Shown piece after piece: positions 1 to 6,205 of a stretch of DNA of 9,033 bases. The notes under the pieces are model-generated. The model saw only the letters and a list, made by a program, of their open reading frames with translations, did no database searches and had not been told where the DNA came from. This DNA comes from an uncultured Oscillospiraceae bacterium (GTDB lineage: Bacteria > Bacillota > Clostridia > Oscillospirales > Oscillospiraceae): assembly GCA_900758315.1 (NCBI GenBank), contig CAAERF010000116.1, positions 1 to 9,033 on the forward strand. Direction: 5' to 3'. Each line of letters starts with the position of its first letter. Position 1 is the first letter of the stretch. Made by a program: the position numbers and the translations under genes.

Positions 1-20
1 TCCCTGTCGGGACGCAGAAA

Positions 21-46
21 AGCCGACACACGGGCGCGTGTCGGCT
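21..46 (-). terminator. Rho-independent terminator hairpin
   Basis: A perfect 9-bp stem (AGCCGACAC at 21-29, GTGTCGGCT at 38-46) encloses an 8-nt loop. Read on the minus strand it is followed by CTTTTCTG. It is the first hairpin downstream of the thioredoxin reductase/DUF6132 transcript and of the gene fragment at 70-336, so it probably ends that transcript. Confidence 0.7.
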
Positions 47-69
47 GACGGTTGCTTCGTGGCTGGTCA

Positions 70-336
70 CTATTTCAATTTGATTTTTCCTTTGAGTGCG
101 CTGTCGCTGGGTTTTATTCCATAATCATATTTTTTAAGCAGTGCGTCGAGAAGCAGATAGTTACTGTCTGAGAACATTGGGCTAACAACAATCCGCATAT
201 TGCTTATAGCAGCATCATCTAAGTCTGCATCATAATATGGTTTAAGTGGGATATTATTGCGTGCGCGCTGAAGTATTACAATATAACGAAACTCTTGTTG
301 GAAATCCCAATGACTCCGTTTGAAACGTGCGATAAG
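70..336 (-). pseudogene. 3' fragment of an unrecognised gene, no start
   Basis: An 88-codon open frame runs to a TAG at 70-72 but has no start codon or ribosome site at its head. It opens directly after, and in frame with, the TAG stop of the upstream DUF6132-like gene. The translation looks like genuine protein, for example RARNNIPLKPYYDADLDDAA and SDSNYLLLDALLKKYDYG. This suggests the C-terminal end of a larger protein whose 5' part was lost. I do not recognise the family. The first internal ATG (Met47) has no visible ribosome site. It may be the neighbour that was cut when the adjacent redox genes arrived. Confidence 0.5.
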
Positions 337-552
337 CTACTGCGTATTGCATGAACCGCTGCACCCCTTTCCGAAAATACCGGACAACAGCCAGCCGATA
401 AAGCCCATATAGGCCATCGTGATGAACGGGTTAAAAGTCAGCGGACAAGCTCCAGTGGGGCATCCCACAAAGTAGTAATATGCAAGGCCAACTAATGCGC
501 CGCCTGCGGTAAAAAGAACTGGCTTCAGCCATTTTTTAATTTTTTCTTTCAT
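337..552 (-). CDS. Small membrane protein, DUF6132-like
   Basis: This 71-residue protein has a basic N-terminus (MKEKIKKWLK), a hydrophobic segment at about 11-29, and a second at about 43-60. Four cysteines are arranged as C31-x4-C36 just after the first segment and C64-x3-C68 at the C-terminus. The Y-Y-x-V-G-C-x4-C-P-L-x-x-N-P core is typical of proteins annotated DUF6132; their function is not established. AGGAGG lies 8 nt before the ATG. The start is 1 nt from the stop of the thioredoxin-thioredoxin reductase gene, so the two are translationally close and surely co-transcribed. I infer a membrane protein whose cysteine pairs could exchange electrons with that thioredoxin domain; nothing in the sequence proves it. 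Confidence 0.8.
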   Translation of the reverse strand: MKEKIKKWLKPVLFTAGGALVGLAYYYFVGCPTGACPLTFNPFITMAYMGFIGWLLSGIFGKGCSGSCNTQ

Positions 553-553
553 C

Positions 554-1819
554 TCACATTCCTCCTGCTAAATATTCCTCTGCATAGTGAACAGCAGTTG
601 CCCCATCGGCTACAGCAGTTACGACCTGCCGTAATGCCTTTGTGCGGACATCCCCAACGGCGAACACACCGGGGATGTTGGTGCGGGTACTCTCATCTGC
701 AATAATGTATCCAGCCGGATCAATCTCAATCTGATCTTTCATCAATTCGGTGGAAGGCTTTCTTCCCACGCTTACAAATACACCATCGCAAGCAAGAGTA
801 CTTTCTTCTCCAGTTTTCACGTTCCTAATCTGGATACCGGTCAGCTTTTCGTTATGGAGCAGAGCTATAATCTCACTGTCCCAGACAAATTCTACATTTT
901 CTGTTTTCATCAAAGGTTCATGGTAGATCTTTGTTGCTTTTAGGGTGCCTCTGCGGTGAACGACGATGACCTTTTTGCAGATCCGGGAGAGAATCAGCGC
1001 ATCCGCCGCAGCGGTATTGCCACCTCCTGCGATGACAACTGTTTTATTCCGATAGAACATTCCGTCACAGGCTGCACAGTAATGGATACCTTTACCGATT
1101 AACGCCTGTTCCCCATCAACACCCAGCTCTCTGGGACCGGCTCCTGTAGCCAATACGATGGATTTTGCGTACATAGCGCCTTCGCTGGTCACAGCTTTCT
1201 TTACAGAACCTGACAGTTCCAGAGACAGCACCTCAGTCAGCTTGGTTTCCACACCAAACCGCTCCGTTCCTCGCTTCATTTTTTCTCCCAGGGAGAAACC
1301 GTCGATGCCATCCTCGAAGCCGGGATAGTTGTCGATTTGCTCGGTCAGAGCCATCTGCCCACCGGCAGACAGCTTTTCTAAAACCACGGTGTCCATTCCT
1401 GCTCTTGCAGCATAAAGGGCTGCGGTATACCCGCCGGGACCGCCACCTACAACGATCATGTCATAGATATGCTGCGCATTATTTACTTCCTGAGTCCGGT
1501 GCTGTAAGGTTTCCTCAATAAAAGCCACCAGCTGCGCTCTGGATTCTGGAGCGACGATAGAGCCAAGAGTCTGTCCGCTGTGATAGATCAGCAGAGTAGG
1601 GACAACTTTAATAGCCTCGGTCTCAGCCAATTCCGGTTCATCATCAATGTTGACAGCAGTGAATATCAGTGTATCCTTATATTCCTCAGCAACGCTTTCC
1701 AATGCTGGAGCCAGACGTCGGCAATATACGCACCAAGGGGCTGAAAACTCCACCAGAACAGTCTTTCCGCTATGCACCATTTCTTCAAATTGATTTCTAT
1801 TAATATTGATAACTGCCAT
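554..1819 (-). CDS. Thioredoxin-thioredoxin reductase fusion
   Basis: This 421-residue cytosolic flavoenzyme has an N-terminal thioredoxin domain (about 1-107) fused to a full thioredoxin reductase (about 118-421). The thioredoxin part has the active site W29-C30-V-Y-C33 instead of WCGPC, and the cis-proline V-P74-T. The reductase part has the FAD motif GGGPGG (125-130), the redox pair C248-A-A-C251-D, a second nucleotide-binding loop GGGNTA (265-270), HRR (288-290, usual for NADPH preference) and a C-terminal VGD for FAD. Together the two should form a self-contained disulfide-reducing unit: NAD(P)H to FAD to CAAC to CVYC to substrate. The domain order is opposite to the mycobacterial TrxR-Trx fusion. 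The promoter upstream carries the GTGAT-N3-ATCAC dyad, and the DUF6132-like gene follows by 1 nt. The ribosome site is GGAAAGGAG. Cofactor choice is uncertain because GGGNTA and HRRG depart from the GGGDSA and HRRD that I expect. Confidence 0.93.
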   Translation of the reverse strand: MAVININRNQFEEMVHSGKTVLVEFSAPWCVYCRRLAPALESVAEEYKDTLIFTAVNIDDEPELAETEAIKVVPTLLIYHSGQTLGSIVAPESRAQLVAFIEETLQHRTQEVNNAQHIYDMIVVGGGPGGYTAALYAARAGMDTVVLEKLSAGGQMALTEQIDNYPGFEDGIDGFSLGEKMKRGTERFGVETKLTEVLSLELSGSVKKAVTSEGAMYAKSIVLATGAGPRELGVDGEQALIGKGIHYCAACDGMFYRNKTVVIAGGGNTAAADALILSRICKKVIVVHRRGTLKATKIYHEPLMKTENVEFVWDSEIIALLHNEKLTGIQIRNVKTGEESTLACDGVFVSVGRKPSTELMKDQIEIDPAGYIIADESTRTNIPGVFAVGDVRTKALRQVVTAVADGATAVHYAEEYLAGGM

Positions 1820-1849
1820 ATTACCAGCTCCTTTCCTTTGCTTGATTAT

Positions 1850-1890
1850 AGTATAGCCAATCTAAAATAACATTTCGGTGATGATATCAC
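1850..1890 (-). promoter_or_regulatory. Crp/Fnr-type class II promoter of trx-trxR
   Basis: The perfect dyad GTGATGATATCAC (1878-1890) lies 22 bp upstream of a TATACT -10 box (1850-1855), placing its centre near -41. The 17-bp-spaced -35 position reads CCGAAA, far from TTGACA, so an activator seems required. A second candidate -10, TATAAT, overlaps at 1845-1850. The same arrangement recurs at 6165-6205 and 7428-7468. Confidence 0.7.
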
Positions 1891-1896
1891 ATAAAA

Positions 1897-1920
1897 TAGT
1901 GCGACATTGCTGCCGCACTA
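1897..1920 (-). terminator. Terminator after the short start-less frame
   Basis: TAGTGCG (1897-1903) pairs with CGCACTA (1914-1920) around a 10-nt loop. On the minus strand the stem is followed by TTTTAT. The stop codon TAG of the short frame at 1918-2112 forms the base of the stem. The plus strand also has AAATTTTT after the stem, so it may work in both directions. It separates the short frame from the reductase promoter. Confidence 0.65.
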
Positions 1921-2112
1921 AAATTTTTCGTTATTAAGTAACTCGAGGATATGTTCACTGGAACGGATGATTTGAGACTGCTTATCTTTTATGGATGTTT
2001 TTTTTGCCTCCTCCAGCGAGAGAGAAGCATATAAATGAACCGTGTATGCTTCCTGCCTGAGAGAATCTTTATACTGTTCAGCTGCAAGATATTGTTTCTC
2101 AAGAATACTTAG
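1918..2112 (-). pseudogene. Short helical protein, start codon missing or unusual
   Basis: A 65-codon frame (including the stop) reads as a plausible charged, alpha-helical protein of about 64 residues, with SILEKQYLAAEQYKDSLRQE near the start and IIRSSEHILELLNNEKF at the end. AGGAGG (2122-2127) is placed 9 nt before codon CTA (2110-2112), where a start should be, and the frame is closed just upstream by TAA (2116-2118). No ATG, GTG or TTG is in frame; ATT (2104-2106) is the nearest near-cognate start, at an over-long spacing of 15 nt. Its ribosome site, following terminator and candidate upstream operator argue for a gene that was active until recently or uses an odd start. I do not recognise the family. 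A decayed start or a sequence error are the main alternatives. Confidence 0.5.
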
Positions 2113-2135
2113 GTTTTACCGCCTCCTTTATCTAT

Positions 2136-2175
2136 ATTTTATCAAATCACGACACATATTCCGTGACTTAATCAC
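2136..2175 (-). promoter_or_regulatory. Candidate Crp/Fnr-type promoter, imperfect dyad
   Basis: GTGACTTAATCAC (2163-2175) is one base away from the perfect GTGAT-N3-ATCAC dyad seen at three other promoters. A TAAAAT box (2136-2141) lies 21 bp downstream on the minus strand, against 22 bp in the other three. It begins just after the DUF134-NifX stop codon and precedes the ribosome site of the short frame. It is weaker evidence than the perfect sites. Confidence 0.4.
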
Positions 2176-2180
2176 CTATT

Positions 2181-2951
2181 TCAGTCGCAGGAGTGATGGC
2201 CGCAGCCGTGGGAACCGCAAGAGTGACCTTCCCCATGGTGGTCGTGATGATCACACCGAACATTGGGGTTGAAGTCCAGTTCGCCTGCTACCAGTGCTTC
2301 TGCTGCTGCATCAGCGTTGCCGGAAACACCACCATAAAGCCGGATACCCACATCGCTCAGTGCCATCTGGGCACCGCCACCAATACCGCCGCAGATCAGG
2401 GCATCTACCTTCAGTGCACTCAGGACGCCTGCCAGTGCACCATGTCCGCTGCCGCCAGCATCCACAACCTTAGACGAAATGATTTTTCCATCTTCCACAT
2501 CGTAGATTTTAAACTGTTCAGTGTGACCGAAGTGCTGAAAGATTTCTTCGTTTTCATAAGTGACTGCAATTCTCATAATATTATCTCCTTTCGGTTTTTC
2601 GTGCATCGGATGGATTTTTTGCTGATAGCAATTTCTGCACCCGTAGGCTGCGCTGTTTCCGTTGCAGAGTGTAAAATCCCCTCCCTCGATTCGCAGAGGA
2701 AGTCCCTCAACCAGCGCATCGGCCAGTTTTTTGCGGGCAGCTGCATAAATCTGCTGAACCGTTGTTCTGGCAATACGCATATATTCTCCGCATTGCTCCT
2801 GAGAAAAACCTTCACGGTCAATCAGGCGAATGGATTCATACTCATCCACATTCAGGACAATGGGAGTCAGTTCCTCGCCGCCACGAACCGGAACAAAACC
2901 ATCATTATTCGGTAAACAACAAACTTTTCGGCATTTTCTCGGTCTTGGCAT
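2181..2951 (-). CDS. DUF134 HTH - NifX-type metallocofactor domain fusion
   Basis: This 256-residue protein has three parts. Residues 1 to about 105 match the DUF134 family: the MPRPRK opening, early cysteines and a sigma-like helix-turn-helix around 40-80. Residues 126 to about 230 form a dinitrogenase iron-molybdenum-cofactor domain (NifX/NifB-tail type), starting MRIAVTYENEEIFQHFGH, a fold that carries metal clusters in known members. The last about 24 residues are rich in His and Cys (HHDHHGEGHSCGSHGCGHH), a likely metal-binding tail. No nitrogenase genes are nearby, so a role in metal or Fe-S handling and gene control is more likely than nitrogen fixation. GGAGGTG precedes the ATG by about 5 nt. 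The gene diverges from the Crp/Fnr gene and shares its promoter region. A good internal ribosome site and ATG lie at the domain border, so the NifX half may also be made alone. Confidence 0.88.
   Translation of the reverse strand: MPRPRKCRKVCCLPNNDGFVPVRGGEELTPIVLNVDEYESIRLIDREGFSQEQCGEYMRIARTTVQQIYAAARKKLADALVEGLPLRIEGGDFTLCNGNSAAYGCRNCYQQKIHPMHEKPKGDNIMRIAVTYENEEIFQHFGHTEQFKIYDVEDGKIISSKVVDAGGSGHGALAGVLSALKVDALICGGIGGGAQMALSDVGIRLYGGVSGNADAAAEALVAGELDFNPNVRCDHHDHHGEGHSCGSHGCGHHSCD
2574..2590 (-). promoter_or_regulatory. Internal ribosome site and start for the NifX domain
   Basis: Inside the DUF134-NifX gene, AAGGAG (2585-2590) is followed after 8 nt by an in-frame ATG (2574-2576). Translation from here would give a 131-residue free NifX-type protein, a normal size for the family, starting exactly where that domain begins. 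Confidence 0.5.
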
Positions 2952-2996
2952 AGATTCACCTCCATATTATTTGCAGCATATGCCATTTATACAACC

Positions 2997-3063
2997 ATTG
3001 TACATCCTCCCTCTCCTATATGTCAACGGAATTATTGACATATGCCATAAATTATTTTATACT
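2997..3063. promoter_or_regulatory. Divergent promoters sharing one inverted repeat
   Basis: ATATGTCAA (3018-3026) and TTGACATAT (3035-3043) form a perfect 9-bp inverted repeat with an 8-nt spacer. Each arm contains a consensus TTGACA -35 box. Rightward: TTGACA (3035-3040), 17 bp, TATACT (3058-3063) for the Crp/Fnr gene. Leftward: TTGACA (3021-3026), 18 bp, TACAAT (2997-3002) for DUF134-NifX. A protein bound to the repeat would cover both -35 boxes. The decamer CATATGCCAT occurs twice here (2977-2986 and 3039-3048). Confidence 0.7.
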
Positions 3064-3087
3064 ATGTGTATTCAAGGAGGTGTACCC

Positions 3088-3747
3088 ATGGATTTCTCAT
3101 CCTATTTTCCAATTTGGAACAAACTGACACCGACCCAGCAGCAGATTTTGGAGCGAAATGCAGTTTTACGAAAAGTGGACAAAGGGACCGTGATTCACAA
3201 TGGAACTGTGGAGTGTACTGGTCTTCTGCTGGTAAGAAGCGGACAGCTTCGTGCCTATATTCTTTCCGATGAAGGACGAGAGATTAGCCTCTATCGTTTG
3301 TTTGATCGGGATATTTGCCTGTTTTCCGCCTCCTGTATGATGAACAGTATTCAGTTTGAGATTACCATTGAGGCGCAGAAGGATACCACGATGTGGGTTA
3401 TTTCTGCTGACACTTATCAGCACATTATGAAAGAGTCTGCTGTGGTAGCTAATTTTACCAACGAAATTATGGCCACCCGTTTTTCTGAGGTTATGTGGCT
3501 CATGGAGCAGATCATGTGGAAAAGCTTTGATAAAAGGTTGGCAGGATTTCTGCTGGAGGAATGCAGCTTAGAGGGAACAAATATCCTCAAGATTACCCAT
3601 GAAACCATTGCGAGCCACATGGGTACCGCCCGTGAGGTAGTTACCCGAATGCTTCGCTATTTCCAGAACGAGGGTATGGTCAAACTGACTCGTGGAACAG
3701 TGGAGATTACAGACAAAATCAGACTGGAACAATTGCAAAATGATTAA
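3088..3747 (+). CDS. Crp/Fnr-family transcription regulator
   Basis: This 219-residue regulator has an N-terminal cyclic-nucleotide-binding-type sensor domain (about 10-125), a long dimer helix (about 125-150) and a C-terminal winged helix-turn-helix (about 150-215). The recognition helix T-A-R182-E183-V-V-T-R187 keeps the R-E-x3-R pattern by which CRP reads GTGA, matching the GTGAT dyads found at nearby promoters. There is no FNR-like N-terminal cysteine cluster. C43, C77, C83 and C159 are present and could sense redox state, but the signal is unknown. The start at 3088 is chosen because AAGGAGG lies 6 nt upstream and a promoter ends at 3063; an in-frame upstream extension to 2830 would run through the divergent promoter and part of the DUF134 gene. 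It is the only convincing plus-strand gene here. Confidence 0.93.
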   Translation: MDFSSYFPIWNKLTPTQQQILERNAVLRKVDKGTVIHNGTVECTGLLLVRSGQLRAYILSDEGREISLYRLFDRDICLFSASCMMNSIQFEITIEAQKDTTMWVISADTYQHIMKESAVVANFTNEIMATRFSEVMWLMEQIMWKSFDKRLAGFLLEECSLEGTNILKITHETIASHMGTAREVVTRMLRYFQNEGMVKLTRGTVEITDKIRLEQLQND

Positions 3748-3753
3748 GCAAAA

Positions 3754-3791
3754 AGGACATCTGCTTGCTATTAGTTGCAAGCAGATGTCCT
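3754..3791. terminator. Bidirectional terminator
   Basis: A perfect 15-bp stem (AGGACATCTGCTTGC at 3754-3768, its complement at 3777-3791) has an 8-nt loop. A-tract 3751-3754 on the left gives a T-run for minus-strand transcripts, and GATTTTA follows on the right. It sits between the convergent ends of the Crp/Fnr gene and the persulfide/CoA-disulfide reductase gene and should stop both. Confidence 0.9.
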
Positions 3792-3795
3792 GATT

Positions 3796-5490
3796 TTATG
3801 CTCGATCCATTCCGCAGGCCGTAGCCGATTCAATGAGACAGCGATCATTGGTCACAGCATCATAGAACCGGAAGCCGCCGGAGAAGTTATAGCAGTCAAA
3901 GCCGTTTCCGGCCAGGATACGACAGGCAATGTAGCTGCGCAGACCGCTCTGACAGATGACGTAGACAGGCTTACGCTTGTCCAGCTCACCCAGCCGCTCC
4001 CGCAGCTCGTCCACCGGGATGTTAAAGAAGCCGTCAATGTGTCCGTGTGCGAATTCTTCCACAGTGCGGGTATCCAACAGAGTTACGCTTCCGTCACGAG
4101 GAAGACGATCTGCATCTTCCAGATGCCATTGTTTCAGAACACCGTTTGCGATATTTTCAACCATAAAGCCAGCCATATTTACCGGGTCTTTCGCAGAGGA
4201 ATAAGGCGGTGCGTAGGCCAGATCCAGATCCTTCAGTTCCGTGGCTTTCATTCCTGCCCGGATAGCAGTGGCCAGCACATCAATGCGCTTATCCACACCT
4301 TCATAGCCTACGATCTGCGCACCCAGCAGGCGATAAGTCGCCTTTTCAAAGACCACCTTCATTGTCATGACTTTCCCGCCGGGGTAGTAACCTGCATGGC
4401 TCATGGGTGACAGGATAACCGTATCAACATCCAGCCCTGTTTTTCTGGCGTTGGTCTCATTTACGCCGGTAGTAGCGGCAGTCATGCCAAAGATCTTGAT
4501 GACACTGCTGCCTTGGGAGCCGGTATAATGGCTGTCTCCGCCACAGATGTTGTCCGCAGCGATTCGTCCCTGTTTATTGGCAGGGCCAGCCAAAGAGATC
4601 AGAGCATCCTGCCCGGTAACGAAGTGCTTCACCCGCACCGCATCACCCACGGCATAGATGTCGGAAATGGAGGTTTCCATTCGGTCATTGACCACAATAC
4701 TTCCTTTAATGCCCAGTTCCAACCCGGCATCCTTTGCAAGGGTGGTTTCGGGAGAAACACCAATGGCCAGGATTACCATATCCGCATGGAGAGACGGTTC
4801 TTCTTTCAGCAGCACATCCACGCCGCCGTCCCTTTCCTCAAACCCTTCTACGGTATGACCAAGTGCCAGCTTTACACCGTGCTTGCGCATTTCATTATGG
4901 ATGAAAGAAGCCATATCGGCATCAAAGGGATTCATAAGCTGTTTTGGACGCTGGACAATGGTGACATCCATCCCCAGCTCTCGCAGGTTTTCTGCCAGCT
5001 CCAATCCAATGAAGCCACCACCTGCCAGTACAGCGGATTTGGGATGGTTTGCATTGATGTAATCCTTGATGCAGAAGGTATCTTCAACAGTGCGCAGGGT
5101 AAACAGCTTATCAAGACCTACACCGGGAAGCCGGGGCTGAGTAGGCTTGGCTCCGGGGGAGAGAATCAGTTTGTCATAGCTCTCCTCGAACTCCTCACCG
5201 GTTTCCAGATTTTTCACGGTAACTTCTTTTTTTTCGGGATGGATAGCCGTGACCTCATGGCGCACCTTCATGTTTACATGGAACCGGGAGAAGAAGCTTT
5301 CCGGGGTCTGGAGGATCAGATCCGACCGATCGGTAATCACATCACCGATATAGTATGGCAGACCACAGTTGGCATAGGAGATATACCCCGAGCGCTCAAA
5401 AACTACGATTTCTGCCTGCTCATTCAGTCTGCGAATACGGGCGGCAGCGGTAGCACCGCCTGCCACACCGCCCACAATGACAACTTTCAT
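3796..5490 (-). CDS. CoA-disulfide / persulfide reductase with rhodanese domain
   Basis: This 564-residue flavoenzyme belongs to the single-cysteine pyridine nucleotide-disulfide reductases. It has an FAD motif VGGVAGG (6-12), redox Cys42 in NCGLPYY, an NAD(P)H loop GGGFIG (157-162), the FAD contact VGD (281-283) and the family hallmark YAPPYSSAKDPVN. A C-terminal rhodanese domain (about 470-545) has catalytic Cys513 in CQSGLRS. This two-part layout is that of CoA-disulfide reductases and NADH-dependent persulfide reductases, which reduce CoA persulfide, polysulfide or CoA disulfide. It is the last gene of the trxA-rhodanese operon and starts 1 nt after the rhodanese stop. I chose ATG 5490 because the FAD fold begins there and GGAAAGGTGG precedes it; an upstream in-frame ATG at 5514 would overlap the neighbour. 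The exact substrate cannot be read from sequence. Confidence 0.93.
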   Translation of the reverse strand: MKVVIVGGVAGGATAAARIRRLNEQAEIVVFERSGYISYANCGLPYYIGDVITDRSDLILQTPESFFSRFHVNMKVRHEVTAIHPEKKEVTVKNLETGEEFEESYDKLILSPGAKPTQPRLPGVGLDKLFTLRTVEDTFCIKDYINANHPKSAVLAGGGFIGLELAENLRELGMDVTIVQRPKQLMNPFDADMASFIHNEMRKHGVKLALGHTVEGFEERDGGVDVLLKEEPSLHADMVILAIGVSPETTLAKDAGLELGIKGSIVVNDRMETSISDIYAVGDAVRVKHFVTGQDALISLAGPANKQGRIAADNICGGDSHYTGSQGSSVIKIFGMTAATTGVNETNARKTGLDVDTVILSPMSHAGYYPGGKVMTMKVVFEKATYRLLGAQIVGYEGVDKRIDVLATAIRAGMKATELKDLDLAYAPPYSSAKDPVNMAGFMVENIANGVLKQWHLEDADRLPRDGSVTLLDTRTVEEFAHGHIDGFFNIPVDELRERLGELDKRKPVYVICQSGLRSYIACRILAGNGFDCYNFSGGFRFYDAVTNDRCLIESATACGMDRA

Positions 5491-5491
5491 G

Positions 5492-5812
5492 TTATCGTTC
5501 CACCTTTCCCGCATAAGCGGAAATTCCGCCTATGTTTTTCACGTTGGTATAACCCATCTGCTTCAAAATAGCAGCTGCCTGACGGCTTCTTGCACCGCTG
5601 AGACAATGAACAAAAATGGGGGTAGATTTATTGTCAATCATGCCAGCCACTTTGCTAATGGACTGCAAAGGAACATTTTTACTGCCGGGGATATGCCCCT
5701 GCCGGTATTCGTCGGGGGTGCGAACATCCAGCAGGACTGCGCCATCCGTAGTGCTATATTCTTTGACGCCCTGATTGATGTCAGGGCCTTTCAGGAAATC
5801 GAAGAATCTCAT
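5492..5812 (-). CDS. Single-domain rhodanese
   Basis: This 106-residue cytosolic sulfurtransferase has one rhodanese domain: LLDVRTPDEYRQGHIPGSKN at 27-46 and the active-site loop H69-C70-L-S-G-A-R-S. Cys70 would carry a persulfide and pass sulfane sulfur to an acceptor. AAGGAGG, 7 nt before the ATG, overlaps the end of trxA, and the next gene starts 1 nt after its stop, so all three are one operon. The natural partners in the operon are thioredoxin (persulfide reduction) and the persulfide/CoA-disulfide reductase. The donor is not known. Confidence 0.93.
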   Translation of the reverse strand: MRFFDFLKGPDINQGVKEYSTTDGAVLLDVRTPDEYRQGHIPGSKNVPLQSISKVAGMIDNKSTPIFVHCLSGARSRQAAAILKQMGYTNVKNIGGISAYAGKVER

Positions 5813-5824
5813 CTTTGCACCTCC

Positions 5825-6130
5825 TTACAGCATGGCGAGAATCTGAGCCTTAGGTCTGGCACCGGTGACTTGATTAACAATCTTTCCGTTCTTCATAACC
5901 ACCAGAGTGGGTATGCTCATCACACCGAACTGCATAGCCAGTTCCTGTTCCTCATCCACATTAATTTTAACAACCTTGATATCGGAGCGCTCCTTGGCAA
6001 TCTCTTCTACCAGAGGAACTACCATGCGGCAAGGACCACACCAGGGAGCCCAGAAATCTATCAGGACGGGCTTGTCCGAGTTCAAAACCTCTTGATTGAA
6101 ATTGTTTTTATTAACACTGATAGCAGACAT
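5825..6130 (-). CDS. trxA: Thioredoxin
   Basis: This 101-residue classical thioredoxin has the active site W30-C31-G-P-C34 and the cis-proline I-P74-T. It is a cytosolic disulfide (and persulfide) reductant, recharged by a thioredoxin reductase. A fused reductase is encoded at 554-1819, but that one carries its own thioredoxin domain, so whether it also serves this protein is open. The C-terminus is slightly short for the family. CAGGAGG lies 9 nt before the ATG. It is the first gene of the operon with the rhodanese and the persulfide/CoA-disulfide reductase, under the dyad-bearing promoter at 6165-6205. Confidence 0.95.
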   Translation of the reverse strand: MSAISVNKNNFNQEVLNSDKPVLIDFWAPWCGPCRMVVPLVEEIAKERSDIKVVKINVDEEQELAMQFGVMSIPTLVVMKNGKIVNQVTGARPKAQILAML

Positions 6131-6164
6131 ATTTAAGTCCTCCTGTTTTCTTTTTTATGGCTTT

Positions 6165-6205
6165 ATTATATCCAGCAGTCGTTCCTTGTTCTGTGATTTT
6201 ATCAC
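6165..6205 (-). promoter_or_regulatory. Crp/Fnr-type class II promoter of trxA operon
   Basis: The perfect dyad GTGATTTTATCAC (6193-6205) is 22 bp upstream of a consensus TATAAT (6165-6170), with its centre near -41. The -35 position reads CAGAAC. The dyad overlaps the stop codon of the upstream rhodanese lipoprotein gene, so the operon has its own start inside the end of another gene. Confidence 0.75.

Noticed and set aside
2193..2915. Plus-strand open frame of 240 codons
   Set aside because: It mirrors the DUF134-NifX gene; the Cys/Ile-rich translation is typical of an antisense frame.
2181..2951. Nitrogen-fixation gene
   Set aside because: The NifX-type domain occurs widely outside nitrogen fixers, and no nif genes are in the window.
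2830..3087. Upstream extension of the Crp/Fnr gene
   Set aside because: It would cross both divergent promoters and the DUF134 coding region; a strong ribosome site supports the start at 3088.
4513..5571. Long plus-strand open frame of about 350 codons
   Set aside because: It lies antisense to the persulfide/CoA-disulfide reductase, which has clear domain motifs; the plus-strand translation has none and no ribosome site.
5477..6136. Plus-strand open frame of about 220 codons
   Set aside because: It is antisense to the rhodanese and thioredoxin genes with their intact active sites.
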